A program made the position numbers and the translations under genes. Positions 1 to 7,315 of a stretch of 40,197 nt of DNA are shown here, piece after piece. The stretch is from a bacterium (GTDB taxonomy: Bacteria; T1Sed10-126). The notes beneath the pieces are model-generated. The model did not search any database. It saw only the letters and a program-made list of their open reading frames with translations, and was not told the DNA's origin. Location: assembly GCA_003554945.1 (NCBI GenBank), contig PWHN01000106.1, positions 1-40,197 of the forward strand. Direction: 5' to 3'. Every line of letters starts with the position of its first letter. Positions within the stretch are counted from its first letter, which is position 1.

Positions 1-79
1 ATAGCAGCGAAAATTTATAGCAATGGAAGCCTTTGGAGCGCTTTTCCTTTTTAGTGGCGAAATCTTGTAAACTAAAAAC

Positions 80-108
80 TTGCCAGTAGCAAAAGGTTAA
101 CATATAAT
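80..108 (+). promoter_or_regulatory. sigma-A type promoter upstream of the NifX-like gene
   Basis: TTGCCA at 80-85 and TATAAT at 103-108 are separated by exactly 17 bases, close to the housekeeping sigma-factor consensus. Transcription would start near 115, leaving a leader of about 140 bases before the start codon at 257. I see no convincing riboswitch in that leader. The promoter probably serves the NifX-like gene and DUF134, and perhaps the genes beyond. Confidence 0.65.
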
Positions 109-256
109 GAATATATATTCAAAAAGAGGGTGGTCGTCCCCTTACAAAATTGATAGTCATGAGAATTGTTAACTCGAAAAAATTGTATTTCAGGCAAAGG
201 GGGTGGAACGTGAGTTATTGAACAGAACTGAGTATCAAATAATAGGAGGTATAACC

Positions 257-745
257 ATGGGTATTGTAGCTGTAGCAACACCGCAGGGGGGCAGTGACGA
301 TCAGGTCTCACCTGTTTTTGGTCGCTGCCAGAAATTTACCCTCTTTGACGTTGGTGGGGAGCAGGTCGAGGAAGTTGAAGTAATTGATAACAAGCACGCT
401 TCGGCGGAGCGTGGAGCCGGAACCCAGGTGGTAGCCCCGCTGGCACGTGAAGGAGTTGAGGCAGTTATCGCCGGTAATTTTGGTTCCAAGGTTTTTCCCG
501 TGTTTGAAGAAACAGGGGTTAAGCCATACGTGGCCGGTAGCCTGACGGCAGCAGAAGCAGCTAACGAGTATAAAGAAGGAGAGTTGCGCAAAGCGGAGTC
601 GACCGTGGATTCGCAAAGTTATCCCGGTTACAGGTCGCCCGGCGGGGGGAGAGGAAGTGGTCGACCGGACCATCGCCGCCGCGGGCGAGGTCTCGGCCAG
701 GGCGGTCCTCCCGGAGAGAGAGGTAGCGGGGGGAAAAGGTTATGA
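257..745 (+). CDS. Dinitrogenase iron-molybdenum cofactor biosynthesis (NifX/NafY-like) family protein
   Basis: A 162-residue protein of the small NifX/NifB-C-terminal-like fold, a family that binds or carries iron-sulfur or metal clusters. In non-diazotrophic anaerobes such proteins usually have an unknown role in cluster handling. The family pattern is visible: a beta-strand start (IVAVATP), the SPVFGRC segment near residues 21-27, and the VEAVIAGNFGSKVF stretch. The tail after about residue 115 is rich in Gly, Arg and Pro and probably disordered. The start at 257 is chosen because an ideal AGGAGGT (244-249) lies eight bases upstream; an in-frame GTG at 203 has no comparable site. The 3' end overlaps the DUF134 gene by four bases, implying translational coupling. 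No nitrogenase genes are visible, so a role in nitrogen fixation is not supported. Confidence 0.8.
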   Translation: MGIVAVATPQGGSDDQVSPVFGRCQKFTLFDVGGEQVEEVEVIDNKHASAERGAGTQVVAPLAREGVEAVIAGNFGSKVFPVFEETGVKPYVAGSLTAAEAANEYKEGELRKAESTVDSQSYPGYRSPGGGRGSGRPDHRRRGRGLGQGGPPGERGSGGKRL

Positions 746-1032
746 CGCCGCGCGAACGTCGTCGCCGCCGGATTAATCACAACCCGAGCTGGGGAAAATT
801 TGGTCCTCTGGGAGAGCCACAAACTGGGGAAATTTTCTTACGCCCTGATGAGCTTGAAGCCCTGCGTTTGTGCGACCACGAGGGTTTTTCGCAGAAAGAG
901 GCGGCCCGGGAAATGGACGTATCCCAGCCCACTTTTCACCGAATACTGCGGGCCGGCCGTAAAAAGGTTAGTCAGGCTTTGACCGAGGGTAAAGTTTTAT
1001 ATTGTAATCAGCTGGAAAAACAGAAAGGATAA
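742..1032 (+). CDS. DUF134 / UPF0251 family protein, probable HTH regulator
   Basis: A 96-residue basic protein matching the DUF134 (UPF0251) family. An Arg-rich N-terminus is followed by a conserved FLRPDELEALRLCD segment and a sigma70-region-4-like helix-turn-helix over roughly residues 45-80 (FSQKEAAREMDVSQPTFHRIL). Family members are predicted DNA-binding proteins and are often found next to NifX-like iron-molybdenum cofactor family genes, as here. The ATG overlaps the previous stop (ATGA), so the two proteins are probably made together. A local regulatory role over this metal-cluster-related operon is an inference. The length is normal for the family. Confidence 0.85.
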   Translation: MTPRERRRRRINHNPSWGKFGPLGEPQTGEIFLRPDELEALRLCDHEGFSQKEAAREMDVSQPTFHRILRAGRKKVSQALTEGKVLYCNQLEKQKG

Positions 1033-1037
1033 CTCCA

Positions 1038-1082
1038 ATGAAAGTTACTGTCTCGCTTATCGAATTGGATTTTGTAAGATGA
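1038..1082 (+). CDS. Possible 14-codon coupled leader ORF
   Basis: A 14-residue reading frame (MKVTVSLIELDFVR) starts at an ATG preceded by AAGGAT and ends in TGA overlapping the ATG of the MBL-fold gene (ATGA at 1079-1082). The MBL gene has no good ribosome-binding site of its own, so this mini-ORF may deliver ribosomes to it. I do not recognise the peptide. It could equally be chance or a relic of a gene start. Confidence 0.25.
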   Translation: MKVTVSLIELDFVR

Positions 1083-1756
1083 AACTCCAGCTACTTTATG
1101 ACGACGAAGGTGTGGGGGGCTATGGAACGGGCTGGGGTGTGTCCTGTTACCTGCCGGAGTTAAAACTGCTATTTGACACTGGTTGGGATTCTACAATACT
1201 GCTGAATAATATGGGGAAATTTGGTATTACTCCCGATAAGATAGAGAGAATATTTATCTCTCATTCGCACTGGGATCATATTGGCGGGTTGTCGGAAGTT
1301 CTACATCCTGGGGTTACAGTTCATCTTCCCGCCTCTATTTCGGAGCACCTGAAAGAGGAAATAAACGCTCGGGCTGAAGTTGTGGAAGAAAGCAGCCGGC
1401 GTGAAATTACCGGGGGAGTCTGGACGAGCGGCGAGCTGGGGGAGGAGATTAAGGAGCAGTCGCTGGCTGTCAAAACTGGCTCGGGACTATTCGTCCTGAC
1501 CGGTTGCGCTCATCCCGGGCTTCCACCAATTTTTCAAACTTTTGAAAAGATTGGAAAAATTAAAGCCCTGGTGGGCGGATTTCATGACTTTTCAAAACTG
1601 CCCCTCTTGCGGGGACTTGAGGTAATTGTTCCCCTTCACTGCACGGAGGCTTCAGAAGAAATTTTTGCGACCTATCCCGAACAGACGTTTAGAGCCGTCG
1701 TGGGGACAACAATCGCAAAAACAGGCGAAGAGGACTGGCGATTATCATGGATATAA
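1079..1756 (+). CDS. MBL-fold metallo-hydrolase
   Basis: A 225-residue metallo-beta-lactamase-fold protein. The metal-binding signature SHSHWDHIGG lies at residues 61-70 (H62, H64, D66, H67), further ligands are probable in TGCAHPG near residue 143, and a late histidine lies in VPLHCT. The N-terminus (LLYDDEG, then GWGVSCYLPELKLLFDTG) resembles the subfamily often labelled 7,8-dihydropterin-6-methyl-beta-ribofuranosylaminobenzene phosphate synthase-like, common in anaerobes and methanogens and mostly of unknown substrate. It probably binds two Zn or Fe ions in the cytoplasm. It follows DUF134 by 46 bases on the same strand and its start overlaps a 14-codon ORF. The specific reaction cannot be assigned from sequence. 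Confidence 0.85.
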   Translation: MKLQLLYDDEGVGGYGTGWGVSCYLPELKLLFDTGWDSTILLNNMGKFGITPDKIERIFISHSHWDHIGGLSEVLHPGVTVHLPASISEHLKEEINARAEVVEESSRREITGGVWTSGELGEEIKEQSLAVKTGSGLFVLTGCAHPGLPPIFQTFEKIGKIKALVGGFHDFSKLPLLRGLEVIVPLHCTEASEEIFATYPEQTFRAVVGTTIAKTGEEDWRLSWI

Positions 1757-1797
1757 TATACTTGTAGATATCAGAAATTCATCTGGAGGTGTAGCCG

Positions 1798-2886
1798 GTG
1801 AGTGAAATACAAAAGTGGCTTGAGCTGATAAACTTGGAAATTAAGGAGGTCGTGGGTTGTACTGAACCGGCCTGTATAGCATTATCGGTCGCTCGGGCTG
1901 TCATTGAACTTGAGGAGGCAGGGATTGAAGCAAACCCTGCCGAGCTTAAAGTTGAACTGGAAATTTCCAGGGACGTATACCGCAATGCTTCAACGGTTAA
2001 TGTGCCCGCCGTTAAAAAAAAGGGAATTGCAGCCGCTGCAGCGGCTGGTCTCCTGGCAGATTCGCCCGAGCTTAACCTGTTCCTGGAGTTTAATAAGGAA
2101 GATGTCAGGCAAATTAACCAGCTGATAAAAAGCCCGGACTGGCTCGTAGCTAAAGAGTTAGAGCGCCATGGGGTTTTTGTCCGTACTACCGTGCGGAGCG
2201 GAGATAATTGGGCTGTCGTTGAGGTCGCTGAGGAGCATGATAACGTTGAAAAAGTTGTTTTGAACGGCGAGGTTGTAGACACTTCTCCCCGCTGTCAGAG
2301 AGCTGTAATTGAGAATTTGGAACAGGTCCGGGAAATAGTATGGCTGGATGACGGTCAACTGCAAGCAGTGGTGCGTGATTACATCTGTAAGCAGGGCGAA
2401 GTAGCTGAACTGCTTGAAGTCGATAGTGAACCTATGGCCCGCCAGGTTGAGGCGCTGATACTCCAGCGAATGGCGGGAGAATCACTACCTATCCAGACCC
2501 TGACCGGCTCCGGCAACCAGGGAATTTTTGTCGCCCTACCCCTTTATCGACGTTATAAGGAGGAAGGAAAAAGTTTCCTGGTGACGGCCTTGTTTACGGT
2601 GCTTGCCCAAATTTATTTCACTCAGCGACAACAGCGAATCTCTGACACCTGTGGTCTTACGGATAAGTCAGCGCTCTCGCTACTGGCTGGTTACTTGTAT
2701 GAAAAAGGTTGTTCGATTGACAAAATTCAGGCCGCGGTTGATGTTTTGCGGGAAGCTCTGCGCGGCCTTCGCTGTGATGGGGCCAAGGAGAGCTGTGCGT
2801 TGAAGGGTTATGTGGCGATGCAGGCCGTGGAGAGGATGGCGTCTGAATCGGCGCTAAATATTTACCTGTCCGAAAAAAGCATCTGA
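1798..2886 (+). CDS. L-cysteine desulfidase family protein (Fe-S, serine dehydratase alpha-like)
   Basis: A 362-residue protein of the L-cysteine desulfidase / UPF0597 family (COG3681), which splits L-cysteine to pyruvate, ammonia and sulfide using a 4Fe-4S cluster. Visible hallmarks are VVGCTEPA with C21 as the probable catalytic-base cysteine, the glycine-rich TGSGNQGI loop, and three cysteines at about 285 (CGLTDKS), 326 and 333 with the spacing of the cluster ligands in the Methanocaldococcus enzyme. The GTG start is supported by CTGGAGGTG just upstream. The cluster is oxygen-labile, fitting an anaerobe. The gene lies 41 bases after the MBL gene and probably belongs to the same transcript. 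A related dehydratase acting on another hydroxy- or thiol-amino acid is possible. Confidence 0.85.
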   Translation: MSEIQKWLELINLEIKEVVGCTEPACIALSVARAVIELEEAGIEANPAELKVELEISRDVYRNASTVNVPAVKKKGIAAAAAAGLLADSPELNLFLEFNKEDVRQINQLIKSPDWLVAKELERHGVFVRTTVRSGDNWAVVEVAEEHDNVEKVVLNGEVVDTSPRCQRAVIENLEQVREIVWLDDGQLQAVVRDYICKQGEVAELLEVDSEPMARQVEALILQRMAGESLPIQTLTGSGNQGIFVALPLYRRYKEEGKSFLVTALFTVLAQIYFTQRQQRISDTCGLTDKSALSLLAGYLYEKGCSIDKIQAAVDVLREALRGLRCDGAKESCALKGYVAMQAVERMASESALNIYLSEKSI

Positions 2887-2934
2887 TTAAATTTTCAGAA
2901 AAATGATACTGTATAAGAAAGAGAGGAGGTTTGT

Positions 2935-3690
2935 ATGGTGGGAGTTTTAGAGGCGACCCGGAAGAAGTTTACGGAGATACTACGGGAAGAGGGGCTTGAA
3001 AAGAAGACAATTGATATAGCTGTCAGAGGTCTGGAGGTCGAGGAGGCAATCGGCGACCCGGAGCGGGATGATTTCCCGCTGCAGCAGGGCGAAGAAGTGA
3101 TGATTGAAGCTACCTTTGGCGACTCGCGCGGGCAGGCGTTCACCGACCGCCCAACCGATTACAGCGGCTCAATTTCGGAGCTGCTCGAACTAAATTTAAA
3201 CCGGCCTCACAACCGGGCGCTGGTTGTTGCCGCCGTCAACGCTGTCTTACGAGAACTTGATTTAATTGAGGGCACTCGCCACTGCCGAGACGAGGAGCCG
3301 GAAAAATGTGGTCAGAGAATGGTCGAGTGGCTCGATGAAAATCATCCGGAAGTGAATAAACTGGGAATTGTCGGCTACCAGCCGGCTATCATCGAAGCCT
3401 GTTATAAAAGTTACGGTAAAAATTTGATGGTCAGTGACTTGAACCCGGAACGGGTTGGTGAACAGGTGGGGGAGGGTGTAAGGGTTTTGAACGGGAAGAC
3501 GGAAAACCGGCAGTTGGTGGAGGAAACAGATTTTGTACTCGCCACGGGTTCAACGATAATTAACGGGACAATAAACGAGCTGCTGCAGCTGTTCGAGGAG
3601 TATAACCGCAGTCACGCTTTCTTTGGCAATTCAATAGCCGGTCCCGCTTATCTCTTAAATTTACCCCGCCTCTGTTTTTACGGTCACTGA
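2935..3690 (+). CDS. DUF4213/DUF364 protein (putative heavy-metal chelation domain)
   Basis: A 251-residue protein with the two-part architecture of the DUF4213 (N-terminal) and DUF364 (C-terminal, Rossmann-like) family. Conserved features are the DFPLQQGEEVMIEA strand, the GQAFTD turn near residues 62-67, and the C-terminal LGIVGYQPAII motif with the LATGSTIINGT loop. Members are annotated as putative heavy-metal chelation proteins and are common in anaerobes near molybdenum, iron or tungsten genes; the biochemical function is not known. The ATG at 2935 is preceded by GAGAGGAGG. It follows the desulfidase by 48 bases and ends the plus-strand group. Metal handling agrees with the NifX-like gene upstream, but that link is inference. 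Confidence 0.8.
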   Translation: MVGVLEATRKKFTEILREEGLEKKTIDIAVRGLEVEEAIGDPERDDFPLQQGEEVMIEATFGDSRGQAFTDRPTDYSGSISELLELNLNRPHNRALVVAAVNAVLRELDLIEGTRHCRDEEPEKCGQRMVEWLDENHPEVNKLGIVGYQPAIIEACYKSYGKNLMVSDLNPERVGEQVGEGVRVLNGKTENRQLVEETDFVLATGSTIINGTINELLQLFEEYNRSHAFFGNSIAGPAYLLNLPRLCFYGH

Positions 3691-3761
3691 CTGCCTCGGA
3701 GGTAAAGTTGTTAAGAAAATTAAGGATTAGAATTTGTATTATCTGGGAGAAATGCCCAAAT

Positions 3762-4889
3762 TCAGGGTTTTAAAGTGCGGGAAATAATATCTTCTCTCAG
3801 CAGTTCGTGAATCGAGTCGACGAAATCACGAGCGTTGGGAGTAGAGTGCAAGTTTGTGGTTGTAACTATGACCATTTCAAACTCCGGTATAACAAAGATA
3901 AACTGGCCGCCGTAGCCCCAGGCAAAGAAGGCATCCAGGTCGCGATAGTTGTTGTTCCACCAGTAATAGCCGTAGGGATAGCTGTGAAAAGTGTCTTCAA
4001 CGTGGGCCCGGGTTGATTCTTCTACCCAATTAGATGCTATAAGCTGTTCTCCCTGCCAGCGGCCGTCGTTCAGGTAAAGTTTGCCGAGCCGGAGCATTCC
4101 CCGCGGGGAGATGGTCAGGTTGTTGCCGCCAAACCGGTAGCCCTCGGGACTCCTCTGCCAGTGGTGGATCAAGACATTTAGTGGATCGAAGAGGTGTTGT
4201 TGAGCGTAGTCTTTTAGATCGCGACCGGTCGCCCGGGTAAGCAGGGCGGCAAGGATATGAGAATCGCCGGTGCTGTATTCTGTTTCCTTCCCGGGAGCTG
4301 CCACAAACGGCTGGTTGAGAGCGTAATCTAGCCAGTTGCTACTGGTGGTCCAGTGACCGTAGTTATCAAAACTGGTCGTCTGCAGACCGGAGCGCATTAA
4401 AAGCAGGTTACGAACAGTTATATTCTTACGTTTCTCAGAGCTATTTTGTAATTTTCCCGGAAAAAAATCACCAACTGTTGCTTCTAAACTCTCAAGATCC
4501 CCCTCCTGGAGAGCAATTCCAACCAGAGCCGAAAGGATACTTTTCGAGGCAGACTTGACATTAACTCCGTCCCCAGGCGCGAGACCATTCTGGTAGTGTT
4601 CAAGAATAATTTCATTTTCTCGTGAAATTAGCAGACTGGTAAGCGGCTCCAGGTTTTTGGCGCTTGACCGGATGTTAACGAGGTCGGTGTCTGAAAAATC
4701 GGTAAACTGCAGCTCTTCTTCCTCGACCGTGGGAGCTTTTCCGGTTTGGGTATCCTCCTCCTGTTCGGGTGAGCAGCCGTTAAATAGTGTCCCGGCCAGC
4801 AGGAGCAAGCAGAGAGTGATGTGAAAAATGAGTCTCTGTCGGGAAGATAAATTGTCAGAATTCAAAGCAAGATAATCTGTTAGTATCAA
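3762..4889 (-). CDS. Serine hydrolase, beta-lactamase class C-like lipoprotein
   Basis: A 375-residue serine hydrolase of the class C beta-lactamase / penicillin-binding-protein-like / esterase superfamily. The nucleophile motif is S113-A-S-K116 (SxxK), the second motif is YST in EYSTGDSHI, and the third is the C-terminal GYGGQFIFV in place of the usual HxG or KTG. The N-terminus has a hydrophobic stretch (residues 21-38) ending FNGC, an acceptable if weak lipobox, so the mature protein is probably a lipid-anchored periplasmic enzyme; an acidic linker follows. The start is uncertain: the frame opens with TTG at 4889 and there is no ATG before the signal sequence. The substrate is unknown (peptide, ester or amide), and it need not be a resistance enzyme. 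It is transcribed alone, opposite its neighbours. Confidence 0.8.
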   Translation of the reverse strand: MILTDYLALNSDNLSSRQRLIFHITLCLLLLAGTLFNGCSPEQEEDTQTGKAPTVEEEELQFTDFSDTDLVNIRSSAKNLEPLTSLLISRENEIILEHYQNGLAPGDGVNVKSASKSILSALVGIALQEGDLESLEATVGDFFPGKLQNSSEKRKNITVRNLLLMRSGLQTTSFDNYGHWTTSSNWLDYALNQPFVAAPGKETEYSTGDSHILAALLTRATGRDLKDYAQQHLFDPLNVLIHHWQRSPEGYRFGGNNLTISPRGMLRLGKLYLNDGRWQGEQLIASNWVEESTRAHVEDTFHSYPYGYYWWNNNYRDLDAFFAWGYGGQFIFVIPEFEMVIVTTTNLHSTPNARDFVDSIHELLREDIISRTLKP

Positions 4890-5095
4890 TTTTATAAATT
4901 CCCGGTTGGAGATTTATCAAATTAAGCTGGTAAGATTCATGTTTCTGCCAAATATTCTACGATAACCGGGTCAGTCAAACAAGCAACTTCTTCTGAAGTT
5001 TCATGTCCAATAGCGGAAGGATGGGGGTTCAACAATTGAACAAAACAGGAAATGTAGTAAAATAATAGCCGGGGAAAGTTCTGAAATCATAAAAA

Positions 5096-5230
5096 ATGGA
5101 TTGCGGGTCAAGCCCTGGGACGTTATACGTTCCCGCCATGACGGGCGTGAGGTCAAGATCAAGTTCCCCCCTCACCTGTGTCCTCTCCCTCGGGGGGAGA
5201 GGAATTAAGTCAAGAGCGGATTGGGGTCCG
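5096..5230. repeat. Intergenic palindromic repeats between the serine hydrolase and gpsA
   Basis: The 450-base gap 4890-5340 contains no gene I can support. It has a palindromic repeat ATTGCGGGTCAAGCC...GGCGTGA at about 5099-5148, interrupted by the 17-base unit GGGACGTTATACGTTCC (5117-5133), which recurs in other gaps of this window. A pyrimidine/purine hairpin (TCTCCCTCGGGGGGAGA) follows near 5184-5200. A shorter copy of GGGACGTTAT lies at 5268-5277. Confidence 0.6.
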
Positions 5231-5340
5231 CACTGACGAACGGTAGGTCGACGTGTGATGGGTCGGTGGGACGTTATATGGCTTCAGCAGTGAACGTGAG
5301 CGGTATGTTTTGAATCAACTAAGAAATGATGGTGTTGATT

Positions 5341-6342
5341 ATGCGTGTTTGTGTGCTTGGCGCCGGGAGCTGGGGAACAGCGATAGGGAAGTTGCTGGGG
5401 GAGAGGGAGGAGGTTGTGCTCTGGGATATTCAGGAGCCACTTCTGGAGACAATAGCCGAAACTGGTGAAAACAAGCAATATTTACCCGGTCAGTCGCTTC
5501 CGGCAAACGTGACAGTGGAGAAAAAATTCAGTGCTGCGGTAAAAGACAGTGAGCTTCTAATTGTTGCCGTTCCTTCGCACGCTTTCGCTTCGGTAATTGA
5601 GAAGTTAGAGGAAGAAGAAAGGGATTTTGACAGCGTGCTTGTGCTCAGCAAGGGGTTTGACCCGGAGACTGGGAAACGCTTGAGTGAAGTTTATAGTCGT
5701 ATATTTGGCAGCCTAGACAATTATTATTTACTTACCGGACCTTCACATGCCCGTGAGGTAGCCCGTGAACGTCCAACCACGGTGACACTTGGCGGCGCCG
5801 ATAACGCCGGCCGTGAACGTATGCAGTCTTTGTTATTCCGGGACTATTTTCGTGTTTATACTAATGACGATTTAATCGGTCTGGAGATGGGTGGTGCTCT
5901 TAAAAATATAATAGCCCTGGCGGCCGGTGTGGCTGACGGGCTTGGTTTTGGAGTTAATGCCCGTGCGGCCCTGATCACCAGGGGGATGAACGACCTTCGT
6001 GAAGTTTCAGAATTCGAGGGGGCACAACGACGCACGCTTTATGGGCTGTCCGGACTGGGAGACCTGATAGTGACTGCCACCAGTGAGCTCTCTCGTAATT
6101 ATCAGTGCGGCCAGTATCTGGCCCGGGGACTAAGTCTTCAAGAAGCCAAAAGTAAGATTGGTCAGGTGGTTGAAGGAATTAACGCTACCAGGCTGGCAAT
6201 GCAGCGGGTTCGGAGTGGTGGCCTGCGAGCGCCGCTATTCAAAACCGTTGAGGCTGTGCTTGCTGGCGAGTTAAGCCCCTCCGAAGCCGTAAAAGAATTG
6301 ATGACCCGGCGAGCGAAGGCAGAGTTTGAAGATGTCGACTAA
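5341..6342 (+). CDS. gpsA: Glycerol-3-phosphate dehydrogenase [NAD(P)+]
   Basis: GpsA reduces dihydroxyacetone phosphate to sn-glycerol-3-phosphate in the cytoplasm, the first step of phospholipid backbone synthesis. The 333-residue product has the full family pattern: nucleotide-binding GAGSWGTA near residue 8, LSKGF, the GPSHAREVA signature, MGGALKNIIALAAG carrying the catalytic lysine, and a C-terminal SRN region. Length is normal. I chose ATG 5341 because the protein then begins exactly at the Rossmann strand (MRVCVLGAG); ATG 5326 is in frame and possible, and neither start has a strong ribosome-binding site. The 3' end overlaps the HU-family gene by 11 bases, so gpsA, the HU-like gene and the MerR-like gene form a tightly packed operon that ends before a tRNA gene. 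Confidence 0.95.
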   Translation: MRVCVLGAGSWGTAIGKLLGEREEVVLWDIQEPLLETIAETGENKQYLPGQSLPANVTVEKKFSAAVKDSELLIVAVPSHAFASVIEKLEEEERDFDSVLVLSKGFDPETGKRLSEVYSRIFGSLDNYYLLTGPSHAREVARERPTTVTLGGADNAGRERMQSLLFRDYFRVYTNDDLIGLEMGGALKNIIALAAGVADGLGFGVNARAALITRGMNDLREVSEFEGAQRRTLYGLSGLGDLIVTATSELSRNYQCGQYLARGLSLQEAKSKIGQVVEGINATRLAMQRVRSGGLRAPLFKTVEAVLAGELSPSEAVKELMTRRAKAEFEDVD

Positions 6343-6628
6343 AAAACGTTTAATTCAGGAAATTGCTGAGATTGGTGTGACTCAAAAAACGGCAAGGAGC
6401 ATAATCGAAAAGATTTGCGGCGAGATCGAGGAGAAATTAAGTGACTGTGAGCCGGTAAAAATAGAAAATTTTGGCCGCTTCGAAATTCGAAAACATAGCG
6501 CCCGCCGGATGAAAAACCCGGAGACGGGTGAGCTTCATCATATTCCGGAGCGAAGCGTGGTGCACTACAAAGCAAGCGATAATTTTACTGACCGGTTTAA
6601 CGAGGAAACCAATGAAGCAGATGGATAA
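6332..6628 (+). CDS. HU/IHF-family DNA-binding protein
   Basis: A 98-residue histone-like protein of the HU/IHF family, which bends DNA as a dimer and organises nucleoid and regulatory complexes. The conserved core EPVKIENFGRFEIRKHSARR leads into the DNA-binding arm, where MKNPETGE replaces the usual RNPxTGE, and the C-terminal VVHYKASDNF matches the family end. The arm tip Pro of the P-x-T-G motif is present. The Shine-Dalgarno site is weak because the start lies inside gpsA. Placement directly before a MerR-like gene and tRNA-Pro(GGG) resembles the ihfA-merR-tRNA-Pro arrangement known in Proteobacteria, which hints at an IHF-alpha-like role, but HU is equally possible from sequence alone. 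Confidence 0.9.
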   Translation: MSTKKRLIQEIAEIGVTQKTARSIIEKICGEIEEKLSDCEPVKIENFGRFEIRKHSARRMKNPETGELHHIPERSVVHYKASDNFTDRFNEETNEADG

Positions 6629-6968
6629 TCTTGAGCTGCCCGACGATCGGCTTTACTATTCGATTGGAGAGGTTGCTGAGTTACTCGACGTTGAGACGCA
6701 TACTCTGCGTTACTGGGAGGAGGAGTTTGAACAGCTTGAGCCCCAGAAGACCCCCGGTGGGCAGCGCCGCTATCGAGTGGAGGAGCTGGAGTTTCTGAGC
6801 CGAGTTAAACATTTACTTCACGAAGAGAAATATACTACGGAGGGGGCCCGGCAAAAACTCAAGTTGTGGGAGAAGCAGCCGGAGTTGCTGGAGGCCCCGG
6901 CTGAAATAAAGAAAATTTGTAAGGAGGCGCTGGAACAGATAAACCAGTTCGTGGAGCGCGAACTTTAG
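6612..6968 (+). CDS. MerR-family transcriptional regulator
   Basis: A 118-residue protein with an N-terminal MerR winged-helix domain: YSIGEVAELLDVETHTLRYWEEEF at roughly residues 17-40, then TPGGQRRYRVEELEFL, as in the CarH/MlrA-like subgroup. The remaining 45 residues form a short helical region (LLHEEKYTTEGARQKL) with no ligand-binding cysteines, so it is not a metal or drug sensor of the classical type. The start at ATG 6612 is supported by GAGGA at 6602-6606 and overlaps the HU gene by 17 bases. Orthologues of this short MerR protein sit between ihfA and tRNA-Pro in Proteobacteria, and their function is unknown. Target genes cannot be predicted here. Confidence 0.88.
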   Translation: MKQMDNLELPDDRLYYSIGEVAELLDVETHTLRYWEEEFEQLEPQKTPGGQRRYRVEELEFLSRVKHLLHEEKYTTEGARQKLKLWEKQPELLEAPAEIKKICKEALEQINQFVEREL

Positions 6969-7004
6969 ATAAGGGTAAAATCTTCCGACCTCATGCCCCC
7001 TTTC

Positions 7005-7065
7005 TTTTTCCCCCTTGAAGGGGGTAAAGAAGATGGATTGCCGGGTCAAGCCCGGCAATGACGAA
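7005..7065. repeat. Intergenic hairpin repeats before tRNA-Pro
   Basis: Two members of the dispersed repeat families sit in tandem. CCCCCTTGAAGGGGG (about 7010-7025) is a pyrimidine/purine hairpin, and ATTGCCGGGTCAAGCCCGGCAAT (about 7036-7058) is a near-perfect palindrome. Both have relatives in other gaps of this window. Confidence 0.6.
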
Positions 7066-7123
7066 ACCGAGGGAAGGTTCTGGGATAATGGTCGTTGTTC
7101 TTTTAAATTTAATTCTTTTCACT

Positions 7124-7129
7124 TATAAT
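7124..7129 (+). promoter_or_regulatory. Probable -10 element of tRNA-Pro
   Basis: A perfect TATAAT lies 19 bases before the first tRNA base. The -35 region at the right distance is a weak TTTTAA (7101-7106). The AT-rich setting and the distance fit a tRNA promoter, but transcription from the upstream operon could also contribute. Confidence 0.45.
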
Positions 7130-7147
7130 ATTGTTCCTCAATTTTAA

Positions 7148-7221
7148 CGGGACGTGGCGTAGCTTGGTAGCGCGCGCGCCTGGGGGGCGCGAGGTCGCCG
7201 GTTCAAATCCGGCCGTCCCGA
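7148..7221 (+). tRNA. tRNA-Pro (anticodon GGG)
   Basis: A 74-base cloverleaf. The acceptor stem pairs CGGGACG (7148-7154) with CGTCCCG (7214-7220), with discriminator base A at 7221. The anticodon stem CGCGC/GCGCG (7175-7179 and 7187-7191) encloses loop CTGGGGG with anticodon GGG at 7182-7184. The T arm is GCCGG-TTCAAAT-CCGGC. C at position 1 and A at 73 are the bacterial tRNA-Pro identity features. The 3' CCA is not encoded and must be added enzymatically. It follows the gpsA/HU/MerR group. Confidence 0.97.
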
Positions 7222-7315
7222 CTTCACTCACTTTCCTTTTACCATCCACCTTATCTGTTAAAATAATTGCTATAGCCAAAGATTTTTATTTCAGTGGTTG
7301 AAAGGAGACTCTACC

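Noticed and set aside
257-1032. Nitrogen fixation genes
   Set aside because: NifX-like and DUF134 proteins are widespread in non-fixing anaerobes, and no nitrogenase gene is seen.
3762-4889. Dedicated beta-lactamase resistance gene
   Set aside because: It has SxxK and a YST motif but the third motif is GYGG, not KTG; esterase- or peptidase-like roles are more likely.
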